Shown here: piece after piece, positions 1 through 13,137 of the stretch
Position numbering within the stretch: the first letter of the stretch is position 1
Layout of the letters: the number at the start of each line of letters is the position of its first letter
From: Numida meleagris
Taxonomy: Eukaryota > Chordata > Aves > Galliformes > Numididae
Direction of reading: 5' to 3'
NCBI RefSeq assembly: GCF_002078875.1
Contig: NC_034412.1
Span: forward strand, 32,311,552-32,375,551
Length of the DNA: 64,000 nucleotides
Notes under the pieces: generated by a model
Database searches by the model: none
Seen by the model: the letters and a program-made list of their open reading frames with translations, nothing else
Told to the model about the DNA's origin: nothing
Translations under genes and position numbers: made by a program

Positions 1-3000
1 ATATGCAGTGATCAACAGTGTAGCGCAGAGGTGTAAGACCTAAACAGAAAGCTAGCTATGTAATGTGCCACACGAGGGTATCTCCAGATGCAACTGGCTT
101 AAATTAATCAGATAAACAACTTAGATACAAGGGAAAATGTTTTAAGAGGAAAATAAAAAAACTATTCAAAATTACTTCTTTGTGATGTTGACAAAGGAAA
201 ATGGGCAAAAGACAAGATAATGCAAAACAGAGAATGAAATAGTATTTGTAGGGAAGTTAGCTTGATATGGAAATAAAACCTTCCCATTTCTAAATTCAGA
301 GGTAGTGAGATTTTAGAAGAATGCAGATATGATATGATTGATATATTGACTGTATATCGCAGATTAACCATATGTCATTGGGACCTAGCAATTTACTGAT
401 CAAGGTTTTTGAGCTCAGGGTTTATATGTAAAATAGCACAATGTGCGACCTCATTCTGATCACATTTCATTAAATTTTAACATAACATTTAGGAAGTAGC
501 AACATGTCAGAAATAAAAGTGCAAAAATCATTTATTCCCGTGAATAGATGAAATAATAGAAAATAACCTCATGGTCAGTGAACCTCAAATGTGAAAGTAG
601 ATGAAAGATGGTAACAATAAGGCCAATGAATATTAAATGAAACAAATTATAGGAAAGAAAAAAATGAAATTAGGAAATTATTTTTTAAAGAGTATCTAAT
701 AAGTTCAGTTTAATTGCCAGCTCTTCCTAAGTAGTATTCCAGTCTTTTCAGCTTGCTCACCTCCTAATGCTACTCAGCCTTATCCGTTTTAATCTGTCCT
801 TTAATTCATATTCAACTAGTATAGCCATCATGATGAGATTAACATAAATGTAAATAATATTTAAATTCAAGATGGTATGGAGAATTTTATTAATGATAAA
901 TGTAACAATCTGAATATTTATTGCATCAGTGGTTTAGGAAATGAATACCCTCAACTTCTTTTGTAATAAAAATCTCTTCACTCTGTCTTCAGATAAAGTA
1001 TTGTGAAGTTGGTACACCTGGATATTACAGCAGTGTTTCTTGTAAAGTTTACAAAGGGCAGATGTGCTGTGATTCAACTGGTAAATGTTGACACGAGATT
1101 GTAAATTAAGTAAAATAGTCAGTGCAAAACTGAAACCTAGTCTGAAGAATTCACTAAGTTATCCTGACATATTAAAAAAAAAAAAAAAAATGTGTCTACT
1201 AAGTCTGCGGTGTAATTGGCACTTAAGAAACATTTGCAGTGTGTTATCTCTTAGTGTATTAGCAGAGACCAAAGAGATACTGGGTCATTATGTAAAAATT
1301 GGTAATTAAGAGGAACCAATTTTCCAGTTAATTTACATGTTCATTATATATTGAATATTTAGTTTTCTGTGTCCTTTTTGTGTCTCATAAACTTGACCCA
1401 GGGGATCCAGAAGTGTTAAGAGATGTGTAAATTATAAAATAATATGTACATTTAACTGACTCACTGAACCTTTATTGTGGCTAATGATTCTTCCAGCAAT
1501 TATTTCATAAGGGAAAACATTTCTTTTAAGTAAATAGTGTTCACTACCTTTTAGAGCTTCTGTCACTGGGAAAAAGAAATAGTAATGTACTGAAATGCCT
1601 GCATTCTTTGATGAGCTCTCTGAGGGAATCTTGTAGCTTCAAATTAAACTGATAAATAGAAAGCGATATATCCTTCAAAATATGTTAACTGACTTGACTA
1701 CAAAGAAAAATAAAGACATTCCATACAGTTATGAGAAACTGATGGCAGGCTAAGTTTCAAGAAGAAAAGGATGTTATTATTAAAGTTGAAGTGAAAATTT
1801 CCTCTTTCCTCCAACTTAGCAAAGAGAGCTGTCCTATTAGTAAATACTTAGACCATTAATCACTTAGATGTAGCATAAATCAAGATTGAAAGCTGTATGC
1901 ACTCAAAGATGAGGTGTTGTTTCTATTGATATTCTCTCTGTGTTGCCCATTGGGATTGATAAAGTTCTGGCTGAAGCTGAAGGGAGAATTGCCACTGAAT
2001 GAAACAACAGATGCCTGCGTATTTAGCAAATGAGCTTCTATATTCTGATTAGATGCTAGTTTGATATTTTAGGGAACATCTTTATCTCTCAACAGATTCA
2101 AATATGTGTATCCTTGTATGAATCATTACTATCTGTTCATTTTAATTAGGGTGACGGAAAAGTTTTATTACGTATATACTAATTACTTTATTTACTAGCA
2201 CAATTCAACCACTTCCAGACCTGGCATTTTGCACAGTCCTATATGTAATGTTGGTGAAAGGTTTCAGTAAGGAATGATTTAGTAAGCTTTGTATGCAAAC
2301 AGTGTTTTGTCTTTCCATGTACCCTAAATTCTCACAGAGATGAATTTCAAGCATGCTTGCAAAGAGATTTAGTTCAAAAATACCACAATTTTCATTTGTG
2401 CATTTTGACTCCACACATTTTTTCCATAAGCAGAGGAAGGAATGAAAAATTACTTTCAGTTAATTAAATAATATGGAGAATACATACCAACTTCAAGAAA
2501 TACTTTTTTTTTTTAACAGCTTAGACCTTCCTCTACAAGTATATACTAGTGCCATAATACCTAGACTGCAAAATACATAGGTGTATCAAGCACTGAAAAT
2601 CTGAATGTGTGTTGCCAAGGATCTGGTGTAGTTTGCTGTCAGTAAGTCTGATCACTCTTTTCCCATATCAACATACATATTTTTATTATATAGGGTTTCT
2701 TCAGCATCCATGCCGACAGATTCATTTGCCTCAGTCTTAGAGAATAATGTGCAAAGTATTCTAATTCCTACATCTCTCTTCATATATAACTAGGTCATTT
2801 TTTTTTCTTTCTTCATTTGTTTGAGTACGTAATGCATACAATGGATATAAAGCACTATCAGCTTAGTAATCAAATAGACTTTTTATTGCTAAGGTAATTG
2901 CTTCCTGAGTGATGTTCGTAAACCTTCTGACTAGCCCTATATGCCTCCATTCACATTTTGTTTCATTTCTTAGGAAGAATTACTTGATATCTTCTCAGAA

Positions 3001-4308
3001 GTCCAGCAAATCTAAGCTGAGTGAAATTAAGAAGGCGTGTTTCAGATCTTAAGTGTGATATCCAGACCTCATTTGAAGTCAATGACAGCATTTCAGTTGA
3101 AGACAGTATTTCAAAAAAAGCCTTTTGAGAAGAAATTATCCTACTAACACTTCCCTCTCATGTAAATTAGCAGATTTTCAGCTCTTAGATCTCTCCTGAG
3201 TTCTCTGCAAAGAAGTATGAAGTTTTTCAGGCAAACAGATATCAAAATTTATAGGATACTTTAAAAATTAAAGCCAGTGCCCCAGATTGCATTTCAATGC
3301 TTTGAGTACTTACAGAGAAACTTGGTGTTCAATTTAAAATTCTTACTCTGTGAATACAGGCTTGGTAAGCAGGGAGTTGGTACCTGAAGTAGGATCAGTT
3401 TCAGTGATTTCCATCCAACGTGTTACTTTAATTCAGTTTAAATGTAGAAAAAAGTAACACAGTATCTGAATCAGAACATGTTCTCATATTCTTAAAAGCT
3501 GGTAGAAAAGCAAAACTCTTCACAGAGAGTTGCTTTAATAGTGCAGTCTTAGCATGGATATGAAAAAAACCCTTAACCCTCTAATAAGAAGATATTGCAG
3601 TAACCTATAAGAAATGAAAGGAGTTTAGTTTTTTGTATTTAGTTAATTTTGTGTATGGATATTTAATGTATCAGACAAAACTCACTTAAAACAGTGGTAC
3701 CTAGAAAATATAAATTTTACTCATTATAACTGACAGATGAGAAGTAAACTACTGAAAAATTAAACCTCTCCCATTTAAATTCAATATAAGAGTTAATTAA
3801 ATAGATAGGAGTCTTGTCACTTCAGCAGGACCTTCCCAGACCTCCTTATTTGCTTTCTGTAAGTCTATTATTTGAAGTATTCAAAATTCCAGAGCTCAAA
3901 GATAAATCTAGTGACACACATCAACACATTATAACTGCCTTCAGTCTGAGCCACAGTGGAAGAATAGAGGATATGGAGAAAAATCTTTCCCTTGTCCAGG
4001 GAAATCCATACACCAATTGAGATACTATCTGATGTCAGGGCTTTCTAGTGAATATGGGAAAAGCCTAAAAGCAGAAAGAAAAAGATTCAGTGATTTGTAC
4101 TAGTACATAATCTAATTGCCAGAGCAGCTCTGATTTTGCCAGTTGCTCATGTCAAGTGAAAGTACACAGCTTTGTTAAGAAAATAGAAGACAGAGGCTCA
4201 GTTAACCACATTTCTGGGTTTCTGTATTATTTTCTCACATGGGAACATGCAAGCATTGTGTTCAAAGGAGGCTGTGCTTAAATTGATCTGTATGTTCTCT
4301 GTCTCTCT
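1..4308. other. AT-rich DNA, no gene seen
   Basis: Open frames here are short and have no recognisable domain, codon bias or splice context. The only low-complexity signals are A/T homopolymers, such as an A-run at about 1174-1190 and a T-run near 2506-2515. No CR1 tail, LTR, tRNA or rRNA was recognised. It is best described as intergenic or intronic sequence; very old transposon fragments could be present but cannot be seen by eye. Confidence 0.6.
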
Positions 4309-4344
4309 CCCGCCCCCCCCCCTTTTTTTTTTTTTTTTTTTTTT
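4309..4344. repeat. Oligo-C to oligo-T tract
   Basis: A run of about ten C with one interrupting G passes directly into 22 T (4323-4344). On the minus strand this reads as an A-run followed by a G-run. It is a pure low-complexity tract with no neighbouring retroelement body that I can recognise. Confidence 0.85.
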
Positions 4345-7300
4345 GGACAGTTAAACTATCTACAAATACAGTTTTTTAGGAAGACTTTTTCTTGATTCAT
4401 AATATGTATTGAAAAGCTATTGTAAAATTAAAATTAGCCATTGTAAACACAGTAAATTTTGAGAGTTCCAAAGTTAGAAGAGCATGATCCTTGCCTAGAA
4501 GATTTGGGATTTTACAAAATACAAAGGAAATCACATATATGGAAGATATAAAGAATTGCTTCTCTGTGTGACCAAGTGTGGAAAATCCTTAAACCTTGGA
4601 GTTTTACTATAGTAATGATGTTTTGTTTTCCGTAAGAGAGTGTAAATCTCCCTGATGATTGTTTTGTGTAGTAATTTGTATCTTTGTAAGACAATTGCAA
4701 AGTGGATGTAAAATTTGATTGTAGTAAACTGCCACATTTCCCTAGACCAGTAGCTGCATTATGTTCTCAGTTTGGCTGTTACAAGCACAGCATAATGAAG
4801 AGGAGAGAGCCATGACAGTCTCTTATGTCACTTACTGTGCAGGATAAGCCCAGGAAAATAAGGCTATTTACCTGATGTGGCATAGCATGGGACAAGCATA
4901 ACTCCCAGCAGTTTGAAGATAATTAGCCAGTGGACATAAAACATAAAAAAAAAAAAAATAAGATAAAACAAAATAACCACCTTATCAATCAAAAACTTAA
5001 AATTAGCTAGGAAGCTTAGGAATCTTCAGAAATACTGAGGATTGAGGTAAAGCGTTCTGAGATGCACCTGTAAATATTGAAGTACTGTCACAAGGTCCTT
5101 GGCATGAGTGGACTAAAATATAAGTAGGCGATTTCTGAAAAAATTAAAATATATCAGTGTAAAACCTGCAGCTGTGCTGTCTTTGGCTGAAGAATCTGAG
5201 CTTCCTTTGTAGAAGTGCATTACTTTGATCAGGAAAGATTGACTTTTTGTTTGTTTGTTTATTTGCTAGTTTTCCAATCATTGTTAAAAACAGTTCCTTC
5301 TTCTTGAAGGAGCAAGAACTGGCAGCATGTCAAAATCTCTGTATATTGTTATGCAGCTGGCATATGTACTAGGAAAGAGAACACAAATCAAAACTGTGAT
5401 GTGCCTCTGCTTTCAGATATGCTTTTCAGAGATAAGAGAATCCTATTGCAAATGGTGTTATTTCACAATTATTATAAATCATGACCAATATTCACTCTAT
5501 GCTAAAAATTCAATAACATTGTATGCCATTTCAATGGTACTGCCTTCGGAACTGTTGTGATGCTGAGTTACTGCCTGTCAGCCCTTCAGAGTAAGGATGT
5601 TTTTTAATATCTCAGGTCATGTAAAGCTAAGAAGGTAAACCCAACGCTGTGTTGCAACATTCCCGGAAAGTTAATGTAAAGCTTTAGGCCTTTTAAGTCT
5701 CAACAACATCTACTCACAAAGAAACAGTAAGAGAGAAACAAAGGCAGACCTTTAAACATGTCTGGGTGCTTCTAGCAATTTGTTCTATAATTTAATGTTG
5801 TACATATTTCCTAAGATATACATTCAAATAGTTTAAGGAACTTTGCATAGATAAATGTTAGAAATTTCAGTGTCTGAATTAAGCTCCCTATGGTATTTTA
5901 AAGCTTGTAGAAATACCCATTTGCTAAGATGTCACATTTTCAAATTGCATACTTGTATCCATCATTTACTAGCAGTGTGTGCATAGCTATATGCACAGTT
6001 TTGCAAGAAGAGATGTTATTCAAAGTAATGCATTTTGGGCATTTTCTTATTGTTAGAAGAGGCTTACTTTTGCTCTATTCACAAATATTTAAATTTTTGC
6101 AGAGTGGTGAAGTTGAGAGAGTGATGGGACATGGGTGACAACTGGATTAGAACAAGTACGTCAGGAATTGTGTCCAAGACTATTCCTAGCAGCTGCCCCT
6201 CTCTGATCACCAACCATGAAGATCCAATCTGGTAAGAAAAAAAGCCTTTGGGAAGTATGCAAGGTGTCAGAGTAAACTCTGAGTCACCTGAATTGTGAAT
6301 TAATCTTGCCAGGGAGGCAAAAAAAAATCCACATGATCCCTTGAGCCACTAAAATTGTTACTGAAGACTGTCTGAACGTACTCATGTTTCCAGTGATAAG
6401 ATACCTATCTTCAGATAGTGGCTGCAGAACGCCTAACTAAGTCAAGCCTATGTATCCAACACTGATTCAGATTGTGTCTTACCTAACCTAATCTCTTGCA
6501 TAAACAAACATATACAAGTGCCTCCTCAAGTGCGTGAGTCTGTAATGGCTGGAGGTGAGTCAGGGCTAGTATCCAATGTTAAAGCTGGGATGATCCTTAC
6601 AGAGAATCACCTGGAGAACTCTTCTGTGCACACTCAAACATGTTAGACTCTGGATAAGCCAATTGTTCTCTGCCCAAAATAATGTTATGAAATGAGCTGT
6701 GTTTAAACATAGCTAATAAACCCTCTTAGGGCTCAGTTTATTGGGAATCAGCTGTGCAACAGCTTGTTGGTTCCAGAACAGCCAGATCCGACAGACCAAC
6801 TCAACTCAGTTCAGGCAGCCTGGCTGAACCCAAACTGCTTCTGTCAGCGGTACAGATGTTACTCTTCTGAGCTCCCTTATATGCTATGATTTAGGCTTTT
6901 CATTTTCTGCTCCCTCATTGTCCTGTGGAATTGCATACTGTCTAGTGCCTGTTGCTTTCTCTGTGTGGAATAGCAGAAGTTCGACTTCTCAGATCTTAAT
7001 TTGAAAGATTTTTCCCAGAGTAATATCTGTTGTCATTTATTTCTAATACAGTTTTAAACTTATGAATCCCTCATTTAGTAATTGCACCTCTAGTATGAAA
7101 TGTCACCATGCATGCTGCAGGGAAAAAAAGTCATCAGGGATCTCAACTAAGATCTCTTGATGCACTCCTCTTCTCCTTTTTAGCCAGAGTTGGGTAAGAC
7201 TGTTGTTTACCAAAGTCAGAAATGAAAGGAAAACTTATGAAATGCGAATTTGTGTAATGAGCCTGTAATTCTGTTAGCATTCAATTTTATAGTGAAATTA

Positions 7301-10300
7301 GAGACTGAATTTCCTTTATTCAGCACTGAACTTCACTTAATGTTTTCCTAGAATCTACAAAACAGTAGAATTCCTTATGTGTCATATATTTTCCCTCATG
7401 CACTTTTCACCTTCTTTGCTGTATATGTGACAATTCACACACAAAATCTTCTTTTCTGGTCATTTTCAAATGTCTATGAATCAGGTAGATAACGGCCTGA
7501 AGATTCAGCTGAGAATTCCTCTTGAACAAACTATTTTCTAGATTATATATTCCAACAGTCTTTTTCGTTTTTTCTTTGTACCTTCATGTTAAGTAAGACT
7601 GACCTAAGGAAGACTTAGCCAAAGCAAATGTCAGGAGCATAAGTCAAAACTGTTATTCTCTTGAGATCTTGGACTGGAGACTTGGACCTCAGTAAAATTT
7701 TCAATCAATTGTAAATTTTTTTATCAATTTTAAGAGGAACATGAAAAAAAAGCCATTTCTGTCCTGACTGCACTTCCATATGCTGCGATTAGTCTGCTCT
7801 GTGTTTATTGTTTCCACAAAGAGGGATATTTTGGGCTTGAGATTTCAGAAATAATGGAGAGCATATGTCGGTTTAGTGTTTCTCTCTGCAAATATTCTAC
7901 TCCATTAAAGTGATCCAAAAATACTTTTGAAAATAGAAGTTTGACTAATAGAAATGTATGAGGTTGCAATATTTAACTTCATTTTTATTGTCTTTTTTTT
8001 GTTGTTGTTGTTAAATTACATATCCAAGACATATTTTTATGAGAATATTCACACAGTAACTTCCATGGAATACATCAAAACTTTCAGAACCTGTGCTAAT
8101 TCATATGGGTTTAATTAACTGGAACTTTTTTTAAGGATAGAGTAAATTCTCTCTCTCTCCCCCTTTCTAAGAGCAAATATCAAAGCAGAAGAAGACAGAG
8201 AACTGGCAAAAGAGTATTGCATTCTTCTGATTACCTGTAGGAAACATGGCATTAAAGAGTCCACTGAATATTAAGTATTTCCTTTCCTGGTTGCCTTTAA
8301 ATTTTGACGCAGTTTGATCTTGTAGATGTGAAAACAAATAGGATCTGATCTAAAGTTTTAATCATTCCAACAGTTTTTCTATTTCAAATTTAATGATTAT
8401 TTAATGATACCTTACATCTTCCCAACATACATTCCCATGGCATGTGCATCTACAACTTTAAATACCATCTTTACCATCTACAACTTTATATATTACCACT
8501 ACTGGGGTAAAGAGCTGTCAGCGAAAAATGACCTTAGTTTCTAAATCTCGTTTGTAGGCAAAATGTGGTTTTGTGAGCCATCATTACATCCTATTTTTTT
8601 TCCTTCTCAGCTTTCAGTGAGTTTCTGCTACCTCTGCTTACTTTGCATCTTCTTCATTCAATTTGTAACTACACCAAGTTGTGATAGCAGTAATCTAAGT
8701 AAGATGTTCTCTAGCAGTGTGAGGCTCTGAACTCATTCTCTCTTTGGAGTATTTGGTAATGTAAAAGGACTTGGATTCTGATCACCTTTGATTTGGGCAA
8801 ACATCCAATAAAAAACAGACTCCCATTATAAAATCAAACGCTAAAAAGCAACTAGAATTTTTATTAATAAATTTGCTTTGGGGCTACTCTAGATTTTTCT
8901 AGTAGACCTTATGAGAATATTCTGAAGAATTTACTTGAAACTGGTAAATTTAGTACACTTTTTCATGTATTTACAGACTGCGGTTTGCAAATACTAAAAT
9001 ACTATAAAACGATCATTTTTAAGCATCCTGTAGAAACAGTATCGATCTATTTAAAACTCCTAGCTTTTAATTCTTTCTGCGATGCATGTCTGTTGTAACA
9101 TGCAATAGAAGTCTCCGTCCCGAATCATTTTCTTACAGTTCTGGAGATATTCTGGATTGATTGACACCAAGAAGTGAAAGTGAGATAGCTTATTTAACTT
9201 ACTCCGGTTTAAGTTATCAGAAGCTTTTTCCTACAGATGGTTGAAGTTACTTCAGAATATCAAAATCAGCGCTTCCTCCTCCTGTTTCATCTCCTTTCTC
9301 TCTCTCTTTTTCCTTCCACTTCCAGTGCATCACTTTTATCACTCCATTAGTTTCAAATTCTCACATAGCACTTTGATACTGAATTAAGTTCAAGTGGGTC
9401 CAAATGCTATTTTAAATTGCATTTAATGTTATCTTGAAATCTCAGTGAAGCTGAATTCTCATGTTTTTATTTCTTGACAAATCATGTGAGAAAGTTTATA
9501 AGAACATACTAGAAATCAGTAACTTCTGTAGACCAGTTTTCTGAAAGGAGAAGAAAAAGTTGCCTGAAACTGCAATGTCTTCTCAGCAGTTTTGTCTAGA
9601 TATCATGTTAACATAGATGCAGAGCTGAGATCATCTTACGGAATTTCTAAACTAAGGATAACTGAAGTGTAAGAGTTCTCCTTCAAATAATCTGTCTTGT
9701 GGCGACACAGCTCCCATATTCCCTGTGCTGCCTGCTGCTGTTCTCCTGGGCTTTCTTGGCTTTACCTCATGATGAGAGACTTGTGAGAGTAGCAGCAAGG
9801 CTGTATTAAGCTCCATGAAAGATTCCCACTATTTCTTTATTTTGGCATGATACAAATCTTGCAAAAATATTCTTCTTCTGGAATTCTCCCTTTGAAAAGC
9901 AGATGGCTCAGAAAGTTGATTCAAACTAGATTGAATCTTAATGAAGACTGACATTTAAAAACAATTTATACAGACCAGTTAGTAACTTTTTGTTTGTAAT
10001 AATGAATAAATAATAAACTGTAAGTTCCTGAAGCTGTTTACAGTGTTATCAATACTATTGTAAATTTTAACAACATTTTTCCTATCTCATTTGCTTCCTT
10101 CTTGCACAGTTTTTAAGGAATTATGGGGCTCACTATGTAGACCTTCTTTCTGATAAGAAATCTGTATGTAGCTTTGCATAAGATGAGGATGTTTGCCATT
10201 TGGCTGCAGATATCTCTAAGCCATTGATGCTTAATTGGTGAAAAAAGAGACCTTAAGAAAAATGATTTCTCCTATGTCTCTTCCTTGTAACACATTCTAC

Positions 10301-13010
10301 TCACTCCATGGAAGAACAAAGAATTAATAAAAAAGAAAAATCTCAGTAGTTCTGAATAACTGCATGTTCTGGAATGATTTTCTGGCTAATTCTTATTTTC
10401 CTTTCTACAACAGATTTTTAAAGAAATATGTAGACCATTCTCAAGTATGCACTGGATGAAGATAAGAGCCTGTCTTATAAGCATGAGCACAACAATGTCA
10501 AAAGATGTTTCAGATCAAGCAGAGTGATTTCCTATGTGTATTAGACAACTGAAGGAATATATTAGTCACCCCACCCTCTTTTTACTCCTGGAATGAATTC
10601 CTGTTGTTCACATTGCTAAGGTGTTAAGTTTGCTTGTGGATTATAGCTGTGTAGGAACTGATTTTGAAAACAAAAACTGAATCCTATTTATTCATTGCCA
10701 TGTTTTGACTTTACATACCTCATCTCCATCCTTCTGTCCACCTTATTACCTTTCTTTGAACTGCCCCAGCTCAGACATCTGGAAAAGCTTTCCCTGAGTA
10801 AAGTAGTGACTTAATGTCATGGCTTCCACAGGCCTGTATTTCCAAAAAGATGAGGCTGGCTCTCCGAGATGCCAGTTCTCAAATGGATCTTATTGCCCAC
10901 ATCAACTCCATCAGCCATGTTCTGTATTCCTTGTGTAAAGTCAAGGAGGACTTTGGTATGTAGAGATCAAACCCTTTATAGAAGAGTTGCTGTGACATGG
11001 AGAAATGATTTGCTATTTTATAATAGTTTGGGGTGGAGGAGGATCAAAATTCTCTGCAATTAATTTATATGGTCTTATGCAGTTCACCTGGCAATGAATT
11101 AGAAAAAGAGTCTTTTGCAATGGAGATATCACTAGATATCTATGATTTTTTGTTGATGTGATCTTGTAATGCAGTCTTGTAAATGAGCTCTCCTTCATTC
11201 CTGAAGAGGTTATTTCAGAGCAGAATTTACATTTATGGTATTGATCAAATAAATAGATAGTTGCCAAATATATCTGGATAATAGTTTCATGAATAACAGC
11301 TACTTTATAATTCATAATGCTTTATAATTCCCACATAATACAAAGTGTGTATTTGGTCCTTCAAAGGGAAATCGTTGTGGGGAGAAATGGAATGCCAGAG
11401 TAGGTGAACAAAGCTTCTAATAATTACAGTGTAAAAGAATGCAATGTAGCACGGTAAGGTCTCTGGCCCTTTATTAATGCTTTTCAAAGCTGAGATTTTC
11501 TGAGCCTTCTGTGGCCATTATTGCTTCAGTCTTAACATGAAGGATCCAATAACATTTTACCCAAACCCTGCTTTTTGAATATTACAAGATGACATAATAT
11601 CTATGGAGACAGATTTTAAATTGTCATGTAAATTTCACGAGCATTAGCTTTCAAAGTTTATTACTGTTTTCTAATATTCATTGCTCTTAAGCTTCTTATT
11701 TATAGAGGCAGTCTATGTATTTTGAATGGCTGTGGTAAATGCAGAGATTAATATAATGTTTCCTACAAAATCTCTTTACTGGGGAGTCAATGACAAGCTA
11801 GGTTTTGTTATTTATTTTGTTATTTTCTTACTTTTGTTTGTGTATATGTGTGTATTTTAATTTCAGTAAGTAAAAACACTTGCAAGGAATCCTTTTAAAG
11901 TAAACTCAGAAATACATGGAAGATACTACAAAGGGCAATGTATATACCACACAAAAGTAGATTGTCCTTGAGAGCTTTGAATAAATATCCCTTATTGTTC
12001 CTTGCAATTTCTCAACAGAATGAACACATTTTTTATTAAGAGACACATCAGTACAAAGCTTTTGTTCTTTCTCAATGTTACAAATGATTGTTATTTCATT
12101 TAATTTCATGCTTATTTATTTACATGATTTGAAAAGTATATTGTATTTGTTTTTTCTCTTGACCAACACATACTATGCACTCTAGGAAATATGTTGAGAA
12201 AAAAAGTGTTCTAAGCTATCAATTGTGTTGGAATGTGATGTAGCAAAGGCAAGTGTGGGAACTGTTATTATTTTTGTAACTGTCTATATAAATCTCTTGC
12301 AAATATAAAATATTGTTATCATTATTTAGAATTTTGAATATGGTTTACAAACATTATTAATATTTGAGTTAAAGATGCACTTTAATATTTACTCTTCTGT
12401 AACTTACAGCTGTTCTCTCTTAGCTTTTTGATTTTTTTAAAGATAATACAGTTTATGTATTTTTTGAAAATAGTGTCAATGCGATGCAAGAGAACATTGT
12501 TTTAGACCATTCAGCTAGCAAGTGCAATTATATCTACTTTCACCTTGGCCAAAATTGTAGAAGTGCACGTTTGCACAGGTGTATTTGTTTGCATGGCTGT
12601 AGTAGAATGAAAGCAGTACAGTCAAAGAAAACATAACTCAAAAGGAAAAGATATCTACCTGTTACTCATATATAACTGGTCATCAGGGAAGCCTGGTGAT
12701 CTCAAGTAGTAATACACAGTGCAAGTTCAACAGAGTTTACAGATAAGTCAGTTGGTCTCATGACGTAGCATACAATTTTATGGAAGCTCAGATACTTGTC
12801 AGAAAAACTGCTATCATGTGCCTGATGTAAGAGGTCTTGCTGATGTAAAACAAGGTTAAGTCATCTTTTTAAGCAAATTTTCTGATAATGAGATATCCTG
12901 GATCTGAAAGATAACAACCACGAATAGATATTTACTTCATTGTTTTGCAGTGATTCATCTAAGGTTTTTACTAATATTGTCTTGGCGAGTCTCCAGTCCA
13001 CTTTTCTAAT
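4345..13010. other. AT-rich DNA, no gene seen
   Basis: No supported gene, RNA or mobile element. Small tracts occur, for example an A-run at 4945-4958, a TTTG-type repeat near 5247-5265 and a GTT-type repeat at about 7995-8012. All open frames are under about 100 codons and of unremarkable composition. Confidence 0.6.
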
Positions 13011-13137
13011 TCTTCTTCTGCCTTTCCTTTCTCCTCCTCCTCTCCCCCATTTCCTCTCCCTTTCCTTCATTCCCATCTTTCTCCTTTCTTCCTTCCTTTC
13101 TCCTTCCTTGCTTTCCTTCTTTCCTTCTTCCTGTCTT
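13011..13137. repeat. Polypyrimidine (CTTT/CCTT) tract
   Basis: About 127 bases are almost entirely C and T, with only a handful of purines, built from irregular CTTT, CCTT and CTC units. The minus strand is the matching GA-rich tract. Apparent proteins here (Lys/Glu/Arg-rich on minus, Ser/Phe/Pro-rich on plus) are by-products of the repeat. Confidence 0.9.
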
